A stretch of 64,000 bases of DNA, from NCBI GenBank assembly GCA_949987565.1, contig OX465121.1, forward strand, positions 592,439 through 656,438, in the 5' to 3' direction. The notes beneath the pieces are model-generated. The model was not told where the DNA came from, ran no database searches, and was given only the letters and a program-made list of their open reading frames with translations. Shown one piece after another: positions 41,691 through 55,400 of this stretch. The DNA is from Luidia sarsii. Its lineage: Eukaryota > Echinodermata > Asteroidea > Paxillosida > Luidiidae. Each line of letters starts with the position of its first letter. Positions within the stretch are counted from its first letter, which is position 1. A program made the translations under genes and the position numbers.

Positions 41691-43689
41691 GTATTTGGTC
41701 GCCGAAAACACATCGTTTGGTCCTTGAAATGTTGAATGCATGCTTAAACATCCCATTGAGGATGGCTGGGCATTTGTTCGGTCCCTGCGACTATACTGCG
41801 GGACAGAAGCTGCGAACCTGTGAAGCTGTGAACCATACTGGCTGGATCGTCGAGCTATCACTGAAGTTCTATTCAGAACCATGCCCCTTTTTTAAGAGAC
41901 ACGGTGTCACCGCAAACCCTCCTATAAGCCTAGTGGCATGTTTCATAAACTATTCCTTCCATATCTTAAAAGATGCTGATTGCAGCTGGGAGAATATTTC
42001 GGAAACATGTGTTTTTGATGTCCTTCTTGAATATTTGAGCAACAGTTAATCTAATCATAATTTGGGTGCTATCATAATTGTTTTCAATTATTTGGAATAA
42101 ACAAAGCTAAAACCCACAAAGACTAGTTGACTATATTGTAGTTAGGAAGGCCGTCATCTAAGTGCTGGATAGCTCGGATATTCAGAGTGCTAATACAAAC
42201 AAACATATGTCTAGGATTGAATTCCAGGTCCAATGTACATTTTCATTGCCATTTTGTTAGAAATTGTTAGTCATGTCATAATATCTGGGGTTTGACTATC
42301 TATATTCTACTGAGGGTCGCGAAAAGGGTTCCGAAAGTAATGAAATTTCGCTTGGTGTGTACAGTCAGTGTTAAGCGCTACCTGTCCTTGTCATGAAAGG
42401 TATACCATGGCAGTGTGGACCATGATCCTAGGGAACTGTGCAATGATTTACCCATATTCATTCATTTCCGAATACCGCTCCCCTGCAACTCTGCAACCCA
42501 TATCTGTCTGTGCGTTAGCGGCCTTCTAAGTTCAACTCGGGGTCTTTTCCCTGCTTTGTTCAGTGAATGGTGACGTTCACTGAATGGTGGGCTACACATG
42601 TGGCAGACCATTGCATGTTGACAATACTTTTCTCCTTTTGTCAGGCGGGCGTATTTTTTTCACACGGCAGCCTTGGGTTTTGACGGTGTAGGAATGGAAA
42701 TTCGCGCATCAATAGAGAGAGTACAGGTAGTGCATGCTGCGTTACGAGATCAGCAAGTTGGGATTTCTTGTGGGGGGGGGGGCAATATGACTGGCTGGTG
42801 TTGATCATAGGATATTTTGTTTCAACAATGAAAAATGTCTTGTTAATTGCCAAACTCTACAAAACTCTTGCAAAATGCTTGGGAATGGAGGACGACCTAT
42901 TGGATAAGAAGGGTGATTTGACAAGACTAGTACCTAGGTGTAAATCCCCTGTTTCATGCATAGAAGATGGCTAGGAGCCATGCTGAAATTACGCCCTCTG
43001 TTGGTGATGTTTTGCCAGTGAACTATTTTTTTCGTATTCAAGCGTTCATTTTCAACACAAAATTTCACATTTATGGTCAACATTTGAAAGTGGGAACAAG
43101 TAGATATGAACTTTGCATCATGAAAGCAAACTAATAGCACCAATATATCCTATTTACCGGAGATTTATCGCGAACAAAAAGAAAATAGCGGCCTTATTAT
43201 GGCCTACTTGTAGTTTCCCATGATAAAATGTATATTCTACAAACATACACACCATAAACATCCACATTTATATAGGTGGTGAAATTCTTGAAAAAATGGT
43301 GGCCTTCTTGAACTTCAAGTGGCTGTGAATTGTCCTTTCGAAGTTTATCTTCCGCGATGTTTTATAGTCCTAGATTTGGATTCTACATATTCAAAAATGT
43401 ATAGATTGATGCCATAATTATCCTAATTACGTGCATAATTATATCAAAGTCAAAACAATACAAAGTATTCAAAGTAATTACAGCTATTCATTCTTCAAGA
43501 TATTAAGATTTATTTAACGGAAATCGGATAAAACAAAAATAGACAAAGAAAAGAATTGCAAAACAGTTCTGTTGCCTGGATTTAAGTAATGCATTTCGTA
43601 TTGCAGAGAACATTTCAAAATAGACTGTTTCTGGAATCATTAAACATTACTTATACATGTGTATGTATAATACCATTGCATTTGAAGTG

Positions 43690-43910
43690 GGAGGTTTGCA
43701 GTGGAACCACGTAACAAATCTCTTTTAAGACGTAGTGTGAGCCAGGAACTCAACGTTTTGGTTAGTGTATACTCTGTCCGTCATCAGGAGAGTACACAGT
43801 GCCTAAAACGTTGACTTACCGGCTCTTTTCAAAGCCACACTCCTCAAAAAGGGACGTGTTACATGGTGTCACCGCTAACCTTACACTTGCTACCTCCACC
43901 ACGCAAACCA
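43690..43910. repeat. Family E foldback repeat, second copy
   Basis: Arms GAGGTTTGCAGTGGAACCAC and a matching inverted block near 43860-43885 (CATGGTGTCACCGCTAACC). A central CAACGTTTTGG motif and its inverse are present. Confidence 0.55.
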
Positions 43911-44651
43911 TCAAATTTCATTATTCTATATGTGAACAGGGTACACCGTAAATTCCGTGTGTACAAAACCAACAACCCGAAAATAAAAATCATGGTTACA
44001 ATGATACGACTCCCGATAAAAAAATAAACCTCACATAACATGATAAGAATTGATGAGACTTAAGGCTTTGCATGGTGGGTGAATTAATATAGGAAGGTTT
44101 GCGGTGAACACCATGTATCAGGTCTCTTAAAGGAAGAGGTTTGGTTCTGAAAAGAACCTGAGTGGTAACTCGACGTTTCGACCAGTATGCTCTGGCCGTC
44201 ATCAGGATGAGATTTAAGTATCCGATTGTGAATGTCATCAATACCCACAAAAAGGCCACAACCATTCACCATTAGGCCAGACTTCGATTAACGCTGAATT
44301 TCTGTGTAGCGATTCCTTCCTCGTGGTGAATAAGACAAAGCTGAAAAGCAGATCCGTGTTCAGTAACAGTCGAGGCCCTCTAGCTTCTTGAAAAAAAAAA
44401 CTGCGAAGAAACGTCCATTCCTTTCTCCGCGGTTTATTGTGCGCAAATATTGGCGACGAGCCGACGAAATGTGCAAATCGCAAACTTCGTCGCAGAATCC
44501 TGCGCCACAAGAAAATGATTTATTTGCAAATCGAAAATGTACCCGCAGTGTTCTGCGCAAGCATTTTGCAAATCGCACATTTTTTTGCATATAATTGTGT
44601 TCGATTTGCGATGGCCCTTCTGAAGCCACAAACATTACGGTAAGTGGACGT

Positions 44652-44829
44652 CTGTGCAGCTCCTCGGTGTCAACATGCTCCCTAGTCCTCCAATACTTTG
44701 GTCAGGTAATATACCCATGCCGGAAAGCGAGCGCGCAGTTGGTCCACACTTTCCGACAATTGTTCAGGCAGCTAGGGGAGCATGTTGACGTTGAAGAGCG
44801 TGTTGACGCCTATCGAGGAGCTGCACAGA
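44652..44829. repeat. MITE family F, copy 2
   Basis: Same arms as 38204-38405, between genes 2 and 3. Confidence 0.65.
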
Positions 44830-44938
44830 TTGACACCGCCTGAATACTCGAGACCGGAAAGGGACTGCGACCCAGACCAGCTCTCGAGCCTATGCATCGA
44901 AGGAACACATTTCCATTTCTAAGGATCGAATTTCGGAC

Positions 44939-45040
44939 TCACCTGGTGTCGTGACCCCAAATCCTGATGTCGTCCCTGCCTGCCAACCATCCATGTTGTC
45001 CGGACAGTAGACCCTAACACGCACGCACGGTATACTCCAC
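44939..45040 (-). other. Orphan candidate exon
   Basis: On the minus strand an open stretch reads IPCVRVRVYCPDNMDGWQAG then TTSGFGVTTP and meets a GTGAGT donor at 44940-44935. A shorter alternative, 44979-44939 read in phase 1, would add 12 residues and a TGA after gene 3 exon 10 and keep frame. Upstream acceptors are weak, so either reading is tentative. Confidence 0.25.
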
Positions 45041-46475
45041 TTTTTTTTAAAACTGACTGGTCACACAGGTTCACGGTTACGTTGTATGACAGAGCCTATA
45101 TAGAACCTGACCATGCAACGATACGGTACGCTTTGGGTGGCTCAGAAAAGTACTGCGTGCCGTTCCAGGTCAACTCTCATCAGTGGTGTTGTTGGGTTGT
45201 TTTTTTAAATAGATTTTCGCCTTATTGTTCCCCCTCAAAAAAAATTAAGTGCCTTGAATGCAGTCGTATTTTGCCCCCATCGTACGAACGTATACCTGCG
45301 ATCTAATGAGGGTTTGCCCTGCACAACGTAATAAGTACTGAGTGCCCAGTGCTTTACCCCATGCCTGATGAATACAATACTGTGGCCATTCCATGTACAT
45401 ACGTTACACTGCAAAGGGGCGCGTGCAATTTCGCAGGCATCAAATCAGCGAAATGTCATGCATCAACTACAATCAAGGTTTACACTTCAGCTTGCATGGA
45501 AACAACATTGTTGCACCTATAGTATACCGCTGCAAACAGGTGGCTTGAAAATCTAGGCAAATGGGCAAGGGATGACATTACAACAAACTGGGACTGCAAT
45601 AAATACAAATTCACACGTTAGCATTCATGTACGCCTATGCAGTGAAAATTTTATTTCTATGCTTAAAAAAGTGTATATATAAAAATGCACAAACCTCTGT
45701 ATGTCCCCCTAAAAATCAATAGTACTATAAAGTATAACGTACACAATATTTGAAATTCAGTTTATTAGTGCTTCTAACAATAATCCTTTCACAATGTATC
45801 ACGTCATGATAAAAAAGAGACAAAACAGAACATCCTGGTGAGGGAAATATGGCGTGCCAACATGATGCCATTCCTCCATAAATTGATTTTCAATATACAA
45901 AAGCCATCGCATGCTGAACATGGCAGCGTTTGGCGCTGTGGTGAAGAGTCAAAGTTGACGTTGCAGGCAAAGGCGATTCTCTCTCTTGTCTGCGCAGTCG
46001 CGCATCGTCACACGTCGCCGAGCCTGGCACGCAGAAACTGATGACGTCATAGCACCCCCGCGCCGCGTGGGAACAGGACCCCTAGGAATCTGTAAAATGG
46101 AGGAGCAGTTGCAATATGAATAGTTTGTAACAATGGGATATTTTCACCAGCGGTAAAAGTAACAGCAAATAGCAAAACAGTATCAAACAGCATAATGATA
46201 TAGAGTACACCATACAAGGTCAAAGAATCGCTTCCATACTTTGTCAAACTCTTCATGTACATGTAAATACAATAACGCACCTGGTTACGTTTCGGCTCGA
46301 TCTGTTTACCAGACAGTAATGTCATGAAAACAGTGAAAGCGTACAGGGCTGAATTGGTAAAAGGAACAGTCTGTCTGAGACGGCAACTCGCTGACCTCAC
46401 CAACTCAAAGTGATAATACAAAAATATTGCAAACTGCATATATACTGACTAAAATTACCAAAATCGAAATCTCAA

Positions 46476-46570
46476 CATTTAGTGGGTCTGACGTTTTGAT
46501 CCTAGCAGGACCTTTCTCTGCCTTGGAGAAAGGTCCTGCTAGGATCGAAACGTCAGGCCCACTAAATTTG
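46476..46570. repeat. Family B near-perfect palindrome
   Basis: ATTTAGTGGG...CTGACGTTTTGATCCTAGCAGG followed directly by its reverse complement, with about a 4-bp centre. Confidence 0.75.
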
Positions 46571-46801
46571 GAGAATCCCAACTCAATTATTTCAGTGGCA
46601 TCAGTCGTTTGCTCTGCCTCAACTTTTGCTCTGCCACTCGAATTCAATAGATCTTCTTAGTCCGCCACTCAGTGACTCACTCGTGCAGCCCACCAGCGAC
46701 TCGCGAGATGAGTGATCAATCGAGTCACATACAGACGAATCCAAACGGGGATGGGTCAGTTTACTACCACCAGGATAATAATCAATAAGGCAACCCATTA
46801 C

Positions 46802-47549
46802 TACGGAGCCGCTAAGGGGACAGGAACAATGCGAATTTCTTTTTTATTTCGTTCCCTCGAAATCATTTCGTTCCCTCGAAATCATTTCGTTCCCTCGAAA
46901 TCATTTCGTTCCCTCGAAATCATTTCGTTCCCTCGAAATCATTTCGTTCCCTCGAAATCATTTCGTTCCCTCGAAATCATTTCGTTCCCTCGAAATCATT
47001 TCGTTCCCTCGAAATCATTTCGTTCCCTCGAAATCATTTCGTTCCCTCGAAATCATTTCGTTCCCTCGAAATCATTTCGTTCCCTCGAAATCATTTCGTT
47101 CCCTCGAAATCATTTCGTTCCCTCGAAATCATTTCGTTCCCTCGAAATCATTTCGTTCCCTCGAATTCATCGTTCCCTCGAAATCATTTCGTTCCCTCAA
47201 AATAATATTTTGTTCCCTCGAAATATTATTTTGAGGAACGAAATATTATTTCCACAGTAAAAGAAAAATCTAATTTCGTTTGCTCGAAATGTGATTTCGT
47301 TTGCTCGAAATGTGATTTCGTTCCCTCGAAATAATTTCATTCTCTCGAAATAAGATTTGTCGTTCGCTCGAAATGTTATTTCAATCGTTCCTTCGAAATG
47401 TTATTTCGATCGTTCCGTCGAAATCATCTCTTTCCCTCGAAACAAGATTGTTCGTTCCCTCAAAATGTTATTTCGAGGGAACGAAATGATAATTCGAGGG
47501 AACGAAATTAAACAACAATCATTGTGTCTGTCCCCTTAGGGGCTCCGTA
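46802..47549. repeat. Inverted-repeat element with a 20-bp satellite core
   Basis: Ends TACGGAGCC...AAGGGGACAGG and reverse complement. The core begins with about 16 near-perfect copies of a 20-bp unit (TCGTTCCCTCGAAATCATT) from 46849, then degenerate copies in both orientations. Confidence 0.85.
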
Positions 47550-47560
47550 TTTTTTACCTC

Positions 47561-47889
47561 ACGGTTGCGTATTTTTTTTACACCGCAGCCATGGGTTTTT
47601 TGCTGTATTCGTGCAAATCCGCGCTTGAAAAGAGACCACACGGAGTGCTGCTTAACGAGATCAGACAGTTGATGATTTCTTAAGCAGGTATGGAATGTGA
47701 ATAGGCTGGTGTTGTAGCTGTGACACAAACAAGTAAGATGTCTTGTTAATTGCAAATTTCTAGCTGCTGCTAATAATGTTCAGCTGCACCGGTGATTTTG
47801 TAACGCAGGGCTAGTCTCTTTTCAAGCGCGAATTTGCACGAATACAGCAAAAAACCTACGGCTGAGGTGTACAAAAAAAACATACGCCT
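47561..47889. repeat. Inverted-repeat element at the gene 3 3' end
   Basis: Arms 47561-47636 and 47812-47889 share GTATTCGTGCAAATCCGCGC and reverse complement. A related single arm is at 42645-42715. The read-through tail of gene 3 (47915-47770) lies inside it. Confidence 0.7.
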
Positions 47890-50800
47890 TCCTCGTGTGC
47901 CTTTGGGGGATTTACCTGAGGCTAGCGTGTGCCTCAAGAAGTCGATGTACCGTGACACCCGGGTGTAGATGCCGGGCGACTCCGGGGCACCGCACTCCGC
48001 ATTCCCGCTGCTCGTAACGCCGACCAGCCTCCAGCGGCTATCGGGACCGAGGCACGCCAAAGGCCCCCTGCTGTCACCCTACGAGGAAAGTTCGCAAAAA
48101 CGACCTCAGTAAATCTTAAATTAGGAAGTTGTGTGGGGATACGGGTTTCCATTGAGACAACGTCTCATGGATACAAGTTTATATTTAGCGTGACCTCTAA
48201 ATTTGCATATCGCTTGACCTCCTATTCATATTTAAATTATGTTAGTGCGTGCACACAAGGCATGGGGAGCTAATGCTTGGTGCTCCTGGCACTCCGCCAT
48301 GTTTCTGTAACATCATTGGATGTTGGCTGGGTTGTAGTCAGTTGCGGCCACTTTGCCAACCCTCAAAATGTGAACATCCCTGTATTTTTGTGGGAGATTG
48401 TTACTGGAACTTGTGGCAGAATGTAGTACCTTTACATGTACTTCCTGCACCGGGGGATTTTGCCGGGATCTTGATCCGGATTTGCCCGAGGTTCTGTGTC
48501 GCGTTTTTGGTCAAGGATCGTCCCTGGGGATAATTCCTGACTGTGATTTTGTTGTGATCGTGCTGTAATTCTACGGTGATTCTCCTTTGATTCTACCTTG
48601 ATTCCATCTCTAATAAATCATAATCAAGATCTTCTTTGCGTGATTGACTGAATCATTGACTGAATCATCTAGCCCATCGCTACATTCATCCCAATCAATT
48701 TTGGGGTCAGCCCTGCTGGTTGCGTCACCGCAGCCACTTTACATTACAGTTGTATTCACATAAAAAAAAACATGAAAACCAATATACACCAATATACAGG
48801 AATTGAGCTTTTGAAAAGTGGTGATATTTTGTTTTGTTTTGTTTTGAGTTTCTTCTTCTTCTCCTTTTCGATCCAAGGGAGTGAACAATAACAGACATAG
48901 GGGCTCTGCAAATAGTCGGGTACCCTTTTGGTGATGTGGGGCTTATCGCTGTCAAACTATATCGTGCACGCGCGGAACCAAACGAAGACAGTGTTACCGA
49001 CTGTCAGTGAGAATTCTGAGAGAGCAATTGGACTGTTCGTGCACGTGTCTACGTGTAATTTCCCCTTGTGCGTCAGTATTAACTTACTGCTGAATTACAT
49101 TCGCGTCCCCAAGCGAGGGACGGCAGATATGCCCCCACACACACACGTCCAAAAGTGTTGGACATCATTTGTCCCCACACATTTTTTTAGGGGGATAAGG
49201 GAATCATAGATATAACATGATGTTTGCCGCGTGGAGAATGTAATTCAATGAGGGTTTGCCCTGCTTGACGTGATCAACTCTGAGTGCTCAGTGCTTTGCC
49301 CGATTGCCTGATGACATATTTCAGCCGGCTCGGTCCCGGTGACTACTTTCACTATAGCGAAATGGATACCCCTATCCCCATCCGCAACACTATTCAGAAA
49401 ATGGTTGAGGCCCTTGTGCATAATGTGATACTCGAGTGTGGTCCAACCCGCGTGACCGAGTCGCGTTTCTACTGCACGTTGAGAGTCGTGACGGAGTCTT
49501 GGGAAAGTTCCAATAACTCCCGTCCCATTTTCAGTCGAGTAGATTCCACCGTGTGCCGACTGAGGGGTTCAGACTGGTACAATTTACACGAGTGATACAT
49601 GTAAGTGTTCCTTCCACTTTGAGGAGTGCTTCACCTGGCAGGTATCAATGCCACCCTCGTCTACACCGGCACATATCTGGTTACTGGAGATAAGGTGTGG
49701 GTCTATGGACTGGTACATTTGCTGGCAGACGTCATTGGTAACCAGTTGCAATCGTGCTTCTTGCAGACGGTCCGACAGAGCACCTGTGTGAAAAACAAAA
49801 TGCCTGGTTGTATTTTGCAACCGTTTGAAGCCCCTACACTACATTGGTAAGATCGAAAAACAGAAATGTTCACCGACAGATCGATTGACATGAAACGTAT
49901 ACAGTTTGAAGATGGTTATAGTAGAAACCTTGCACTGAAATATTTCTGCCTAAAATGGTGTATTTTGGGAGAAAAGAGTAAAGGAAATCGTTTACGTCTC
50001 ACCGAGATCAAAACTATTTTTCGGAAGTACGGCGTTGATCATGAATGCTGCATTTTCGCGAAACGAATGAAACGATTTTCACGATTTTCTCGAGACTTGG
50101 TTGGCGGATTGAGCTGAATTTTTCACAGGTGTGCTATTCCATGCATATGTTGGATCAGACAACGTATGGATGTTATTCTTTGACCTCGACCGATTTTGTG
50201 TAGGGGCTTTAATGCGGTGATAGTTTAGACACAAGAAAAACACTGACATATCACACCATCCTTGATGGTCAACACTGTGTATGAGCCTTACAATGTACAT
50301 GTAGAATGTTGTATTTTGGCTACCTATATATCTACCGCACTGGGTGAGATTGGGGTATATGGGTCAGCAGCCCTTGCATTAACCATTTTGTATTTGGTTT
50401 CATTGCTATGGCATGCCCCCTCCTCCGGTCCACCCACATCTAGCTATCGCCTGCCAGTCAAGAGTGGCGCCAAGTTCAAGCCCTGACCTCTATATGCAAT
50501 TTCACGTACATATCAGTCATCCGTTTGAGGTATCTGACTAAATAGCTACGCCGAAAGAGGGCGCTATGTCACTGCTGAGTCTGCTCTCTCCGAGTGCTTT
50601 TCTAGTTTGCAAGTATTGTAGCAATGCAGGGATGGGGGGATACCTCCTGTACTCGTGTGTCCCCAGCCGGTCACGTAGCACGTACGGAGAGCGGATGCCG
50701 TGCTCTGACCGTCGTCCAGACACAAGGGCCCCACGGCAGCGCCGAGTCGCACCGCTGAGCTCAGCTCGACGAGGGCGATGTCGTTGTCCAGGTTCAGCGG

Positions 50801-52432
50801 GTCGTAGAGAGGATGGGGTACGGTTCGGGCTATGGCCCTAGTTTGACGTCCTGACCCACTCCCGTGCAAATCCGCTGAGCCAAGAACAGCATAGCTGAAA
50901 TATCCCCTGATACGGTTAAACAATACACAATGATGCACAAAAATGACAAATCCCTAACTGACTTAAATTACTAAATGCAAATCTCAAAACCCAGAAAGTC
51001 CGATTTTTGGAGACCAGTACGACTATTCCCAGAGGCCTCTTTAAAATCACTAGAATATACCTAACCCTATTCGAGATATACTTAGCACAACTCGCTCAGT
51101 GATTTGCAAGATTGGCTGCTGGAAAGAAATAGACCTACACATAGTTCGGGTGGGATTCTGATCAAACCCACGATCTCTCCTTTTCTAAAGCAAACGTCCA
51201 ACTCACTTGGCTACACCGAGCTGTTTGAGTATGGGCGGCCATTGGGGCAAAAAAGACAACCGTCAAATTAAAGCTTAACCGTCGAACTAAAGGACGACGC
51301 CAGAAAGTAAAAGGACAACGCCAGAAAGTAAAAGGACAACGCCAGAAAGTAAAAGGACAACGGCCAAATAAAAGACAACGGCCAAATAAAAGACAACGGC
51401 CAAATAAAAGTCAACGGCCAAATAAAAGACAACGGCCAAATAAAAGACAACGGCCAAATAAAAGACAACGGCCAAATAAAAGACAACGGCCAAATAAAAG
51501 TCAAGGGCAAAATAAAAGACAACGGCAAAATATAAGACAATGGCAAAATAAAGGACAACGGCCAAATAAAAGACAAGGGCAAAATAAGAGACGACGGCCA
51601 ACGGCTGTCGTTGTCCTTTAGTTCGACGGTTAAGCTTTAATTTGACGGTTGTCTTTTTTGCCCCAATGGCCGCCCATATTTGAGGTCGTGTGGTGGATGT
51701 GAATCTGTATCCTGGTATCAATCATCTATCCGTGGCTGACTTACACGCAGTGTGCGGCCGTGACCAGCCAGCGATCCGCGATGAGCGCGGCACCGCAGCG
51801 GTGGTCGGCATGGGGGTCCCTGAGCGACGCCATCCACGGCCATCGGGCGATGCTGGCTTCGCTGCCTCCCACCACGCGGGACGCTGCCGAGGCGGCGGGG
51901 ACCAGGCCCGATTCCTGCTGCATTCCACACGACCCAGCATTAAGCATGTCTTCACATAGTTGCGCAAAGTGGACAAGTCAAACGAGAACAAAAAACATCC
52001 GACTATTAGTGCCACACTTACATGTACATTACCTGCCAAATAATTGTTGTTTTTAATGCAGTGCCATTTTCAAAAACTCGCTTAGCAATCGGGAATAACA
52101 AGCATCAGTGGTCAAATCTAGTAAGCAAGACTTCGTGTTTTGCTTTTGTCAAGCTACATATTATTCAATGATTTGTTTTTGCCTTTGCTCGACGTGTTAA
52201 ACACTGAATGCCCAGTGCTTTGCCCGGTGCCCGAGCTGCCTGAATTACATTCTCCTCGACGCAAACATCATGTTATATCTAGGAAACTACATATTGTTTT
52301 GTGGAATGCTGAAAAGAGTCCTTAGTGGAAAAAATTGGTGTCGGAATTAATACTTTAAATCACTGACAAAAGGTGTTTTATCAGCGACTCTAATGCGGCT
52401 GCCTATCCTCTACACTTTAAATGAATAAACAA

Positions 52433-52465
<33 letters not shown>

Positions 52466-55400
52466 TAAGAATAATAATAATAATGATTCGGAAGGCCCAG
52501 AGCATACAGCAACAACACCAGCACTCCGAATCCGAAGCTCGCAATGTGGTTAAAGCCCCTACACAACATTGGTCGAGGTCAAAGAATAGCATCCATACGT
52601 TGTCTGATCCAACATATGCATGAAATAGCACACCTGTGAAAAATTCAGCTCGATCCCCCAACCGAGTCTCGAGAAAATCGTGAAAACCGCTTCATTTGTT
52701 TCGCGAAAATGCAGCATTCAACGCCGTACTGTTCCGAAAAATAGTTTAGATCTCGGTGAGACGTATACGATTTCTTTTACACTTTTCTCCCAAAATACAA
52801 CATTTTAGGCAGAAATATTTCAGTGCGAGGTTTCTACTATAACCATCTTCAAATTGTATAAGTTTCATGTAAATCTGTGAACATTTCTGTTTTTCGATCT
52901 TATCGATGAGACTAGGGGCTTTAAATGAAGACTGAATTGGTAAGTTCGGTAAGGATAGATCGAAAGAAGACAATCAAAGCTCCAAATTGAAATATCTGTC
53001 CATCGCATATCATGTATTAGTTATCTTCTGATACCTGATTGGCTGGTAAGATCGTCCGTAGACATTCCAGTCACATGGTCACTGGTCGTCCCCATTGCGG
53101 TTGGAGGGGTGGTTGAACTGGGAACCCCTGTCGTCCTCAATGCAAATGAGGGGATAGCGTCTGTTGCGTTTTTAGTCGGGTGCCCGCTAGGAGAAGCCCC
53201 GGTGAGGTTCTCGGTTTTGCTCCGCCCTGTCCGTGAACTCGCCAAGGGCTGACTAGTCGCGGTAGAAGTTCCTGAAGTTCCCCAATCAGTCGTGGCTGAT
53301 CAACACAAGAAGTAAAAGGTTACCAAACTGGTTGATTACTGTAGGGAACGGTGGTATCATTCATAACACTCATAACTCATAACACTGACGATACTCCGGC
53401 GCGGTGAAGTTTTATAGCGCCCTCAAGAGATAATAAGTCATTTTTTTGGTAGCCACTCCCCTGTAATTCAACCAAGCCATTCGAACTTGTAGTAAAAAGT
53501 CGTATTTTGCTATTACAGCGCGGCATGGGGTTTCACAGAGTGAATTAGGAGCGCGAGGATCTGGAGGACAAGCTCACAACGGCAATTCAATACGTATCCC
53601 TTCAAGAAAAGTGAGACAAATCAAAATTGGAAAGGGATTGTCGGGAACTGTTTTAGCAGTTTCTGCAAATAGCAAAAGCAGTAGACATGGAAATGATGTC
53701 ATGTCTCTGGTCTAACGTACCACGTGGCCACGAATGTATAGTTCACCAGGAAGGACTTACACGTAGCGATCTGGGCATCCACGATGGCAACGAGGGAGCA
53801 GCAGTGGTTGATGTATTGCTTTACGAGAGTCTCGATGTCGTCCATGAACACAGACAATGACTGGGTCTTGGACTTCACTCCCACACTGCTGCTGCTGCTA
53901 CTGTTGGCGTCTTGCAGAGTCACCCTCGTAAAGTGTACAGCAATGTCGGCTATCACACTGCCTTCTCTGTGGGGGGAACAGGACACGCATGAACTCATCT
54001 CATGTCTGTTCTCACGAGCAAGTTCTCTGCGCACCAGCGCTCTTAACATCAGAGCTATCCAGCCCTTAGATGGCGGCCTTCCCGAATAGTCATCCAGTCT
54101 TTGAAGGGCTGGTCGGAACCATTACCAACAGCTGTATATCTTCATGAATCACGTCCCGTTTTCATATAGATGCAAACAACCAATTGTTGTAAACCTGGCT
54201 ACACCAGCTCAGGGATTATGCAAAGTGGATGCAGATTTCCAATTCAAGTCAAACAAATTATTTTGCAATATTTGACATTTTGGGAAGGTCATCCTCTAAG
54301 AGCTAGATAGCTCAGATGGTAAGGGCACTGGTATGCAAAACCAGAGATCTCGGGGTCCAAGTCCCGGTTTTGTGAAGTTTTCTTTGCCATTTTTAAGAAT
54401 TGTTTTAAAGGGCCTATATGAATAGTTGGTCGTTATTAAGCACATGCACATGGCATATGGCGGTGCCGAAAGAATTGTTTTTATGCCACTCGGAGGATAT
54501 ATGTGACCCGGCATAGCGACATGAGGAATATCCCACCAAAACACTTTTTGGGTAAACAACGCCTGAAGTCAAAGTATCTTCTCAATTCGATAAAAAAAAA
54601 TCAATTTTTGTTTTGGGGGATTTTCGGAAAGTTAATGTATTGGAGGATATTATGTCCAAAGGATTTTTCCGAAATGCGTCTCTAAATGTTGAAAAAACGA
54701 GGATTTCGGGGGTGTTTGGGTACTGTTTTCATGAAAATGTAAAGTTCCTGCCTTTTTGAAAGGCCGCTTTCAAGGAGTCAGAATGGTGCTGCTATATTGT
54801 GTCTGGTTCCAAACGAACGAGCGAAGTCCCCTTTTACTATTTACAACAAAGTTCACACGGAAATAACTTTGATATCATTTGAAAGCTAATGGTATACTCT
54901 TTCACATCATTAGAAAATCTCAAAATCTCAAAAGTGGGGGTTATTCCTCATAATGCTGTGCCGGGTCACATATGCTCTGTTTTATACGGAGATCTGCTCC
55001 CTGCATATTTCGTCCATTGCTTACCTGAATCCAGTTACGTCCGTTCGATTATACACCTTACCCAGACTACTATTCAGAAACACGTCGTTCATCTTCAATG
55101 GTAAAACAAATAATACGGGTTAGATATCGGGCAAGGGTGGGGAATTCGTCAAGAGAGACTATGAGCAAAAAAAACCAATATAATGACTGTAGGAAGATTT
55201 ATACTGTAAGGCGTATCCAAAGGATTTTAGTGTAGTCGGTCTTCTGTATTCGAAGTTTTGTTTGACCCTTTAAGCCGTGTTCGCATTGGACTTTTTCTTC
55301 CGCGGCCACGCGGTAACTTACCGCGACATTCCTAAAGGTGTTTCTACCGTGCGTCCGCACTTGGATTTATCTTCCGCGGCGGAATGAGAAATTCACTGTG

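Larger units (their letters stand above)
41691..47560. other. Intergenic region between genes 2 and 3
   Basis: Family E remnants, a SINE-like remnant (42110-42260), MITE F, the family B palindrome and the 20-bp satellite element. The long 43-44 kb AT-rich stretch shows no exon. One orphan candidate exon lies at 44939-45040 (separate entry). Confidence 0.55.

Noticed and set aside
46712..47260. A 182-codon ORF with a 20-residue period
   Set aside because: Translation of the 20-bp satellite inside an inverted-repeat element.
51268..51721. Hydrophobic periodic minus-strand ORFs resembling membrane repeats
   Set aside because: Translation of the 18-bp tandem core; the hydrophobicity is a by-product of the unit.
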